Assembly (NCBI RefSeq): GCF_002078875.1
Contig: NC_034438.1
Coordinates: 19,995,700-20,059,699 of the forward strand
Length of the DNA stretch: 64,000 nt
From: Numida meleagris
Taxonomy: Eukaryota > Chordata > Aves > Galliformes > Numididae
Direction of reading: 5' to 3'
The stretch's first letter is position 1. Each line of letters begins with the position of its first letter. Under the pieces are notes generated by a model. It saw only the letters and a program-made list of their open reading frames with translations. It did not search any database and was not told the origin of the DNA. Both the position numbers and the translations under genes were made by a program. This document shows positions 62,261-64,000 of this stretch, piece after piece.

Positions 62261-64000
62261 TAAAATGAAAGAAATTTCAGAAACATTTTGAGAGCAATGA
62301 CAGGGAAAAATGTAAGACAAGCTAAGTGAGAAGGATTATTACTTTCTAATCTCTTCTGAAACCTTGCTCGCTGCAACAATATTAACAGAAGAAGCTAAGA
62401 AAATATTTTTATTCGTTTCAGTTGCTTCATATAGTTGTTTTTCAGCAGTAGGTTGTTCCCCTCCATCTCTTTCTTTCATCCATTCACGTCTTGTTTTCTG
62501 TATCATTTTACTTCCTTTTGGCCAAGTTTTCACAGGCACTAAATATAAGCAATTTCCATCAGAGTCTTTGGATTGGTCTAGCACTCAGCAAGGAGCTGAT
62601 GTAAAGTTCAGTGATGCTACAATAGACTTCACTCGAGGGCTGGATCCTACCCAGTGCTCAGCAGCATTCAGAGCATATGATCCACTGTTTTAACAAAGTG
62701 CTGCAGCAATGCTAACTATCTGGGCAGGAGACCTGCCTTTTTTTTTTTTTTCTGTCTTATTCAAACGTAATCAACAGTATCTTTTTCTAGCTCTCTCTAT
62801 GTCTTTCATGCATGAGGCACTGTGAGATTTGATGAAGTTGATTAGTGGAAATAATCATGCAAGAGGCTTCCTAAAGCATTAAGTAAAGAACGTTTCATAA
62901 AAGCTGTGACTGTTAATGTACAGTCTATATAAGAAAGTGCTAGTGAGATTGGGAAAATGGTATGAAGTAAAAAAATCCTGTAAAAAAGGGATGGGAAAGA
63001 TTGGTTTAATGAATGCAGGATGATCTAGTGGCCTCTGATAGGGATGGAATACAAACATCTTTACGTATATGTGTAGTAGGGCTATCAAAACCTATGTCAA
63101 CTTAGTGTTTGCAAAAGTAACCTGAATTTTGGACAAAGGCTCTTCATGAGCACTGACCTGTAATTACCTTGCTAAAACAAATGTGTTAGAGTCTGCCTTA
63201 CAGAGCAGAGATTGCCATCAAAAGGAAGCCTGTGGCCATGCTTTGTGAGAAGACCTCAGTGCTGGAAGTTCTGCAGAGCAGATGTGCCACCTCTGAGATC
63301 TTTGGGATCAGACTGCTGCCAGTATCTATTTGCTATTAAAAGATGACAGCAGCAACTGTGACAATAGGTTTATGCCTAATCTATGTATAAAACATATCAA
63401 GCTTTTTTGAGACAAAAAAGACGGAAAAGCACCACTGAAAATACCTGACAAGTTGCAAGTTTGAATCCAAGTACTGTTTTTGCAAGTTTTCTCACAAGAG
63501 AATGAGGAAAAATGGAAAATAACATTAAAACAACATTAGTTCTTTTGTAATTAGTGTTATGTAAATACTATATATACCCCACCTGAGTAATTAATGTCAT
63601 ATTGTTGCTGTGGAGGTGGTTAGTAAATTCAGCCCTGGTTTCTTTTCATAGACCTGACATAACTGAAGCTGGTGGTTGTAGCCAGAACAGTCCCCAGCTC
63701 TTGGCAACCCATGGAAGTAACAGATCATCTGTTTAACCCTTCCTGTTGCCCTGCCCATCTGGCTGGTGGATCACTATGCAGCAATGGGGGAAAATCCACA
63801 TAGGAAAAAAAATGAAAGAAAGGAATAGAGAAGCTTGTTCTCTAGGAGACAGGGATCAGGAGAAAAGTATGTGGATGGGTGAAAATCATTAAGTTTACTG
63901 TATAGCAGGATGTATTATAGCAACATTTCTAATGGCTGTAATTGTGCACGTAAAGACCCACCTTTGGTGTCTCCATGCTTTCACAGTGTTCACAACTCCG
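62261..64000. other. Unclassified non-coding stretch
   Basis: AT-rich DNA to the right edge, with a T run at about 62738-62751. The 109-codon plus frame at 62364-62693 has no recognisable domain. No transposon or RNA gene was seen. Confidence 0.5.

Noticed and set aside
1..64000. CRISPR arrays, bacterial operons, tRNA or rRNA genes
   Set aside because: None seen: no regularly spaced repeats of that type, no cloverleaf or rRNA sequence recognised, and the repeat content is that of a bird chromosome.

Overview
This window looks like nuclear DNA from a bird, most likely galliform-like, though the species cannot be fixed from the sequence alone. The background is AT-rich and non-coding. The dominant repeats are CR1 LINEs in both orientations, several ending in the characteristic 8-bp ATTCTATG-type tail. 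Avian-type ERVL and ERVK/alpharetrovirus-like LTRs are also present. I found no intact host protein-coding gene, no convincing exon chain, no rRNA or tRNA, and no CRISPR array or bacterial-type operon. Nearly all recognisable coding sequence is decayed transposon or endogenous retrovirus sequence.

Layout. 0-6 kb: a CR1 endonuclease piece at the left edge, a longer reverse CR1 (930-1725), a small CR1 scrap (2882-3013) and a divergent CR1 3' end (5478-5765). 7.0-9.0 kb: a nearly full-length but broken hAT (Charlie-like) DNA transposon with BED-finger, core and dimerisation-domain remnants. 9-32.5 kb: mostly unclassified AT-rich DNA holding two CR1 tails (12.6 and 24.1 kb) and a reverse ERVL-type LTR (22.6-23.15 kb). 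32.5-34.0 kb: a CR1 split by a 341-bp solo LTR with a perfect 6-bp target duplication. 37.4-39.4 kb: a reverse CR1 carrying the end of the ORF1 esterase, the endonuclease and the start of the reverse transcriptase. 41.16-41.73 kb: a second reverse ERVL-type LTR. 44.4-45.9 kb: two short CR1 tails. 49.9-58.2 kb: a repeat cluster in which a degraded ERVL provirus (leader?, gag, protease-like, RT connection, RNase H start) is cut by a 1.96-kb CR1, followed by two more CR1 copies. 61.8-62.3 kb: a last reverse CR1.

The elements do not form a pathway; their relationships are those of nesting and relative age. The ERVL at 50-55 kb is older than the CR1 inserted in its RNase H region, and the CR1 at 32.5 kb is older than the LTR inside it. 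I saw no evidence of a new functional system. The best second-look items are the ERVL/CR1 nest, the solo LTR with intact target duplication, the hAT transposase relic, and the long stretches without recognisable repeats.
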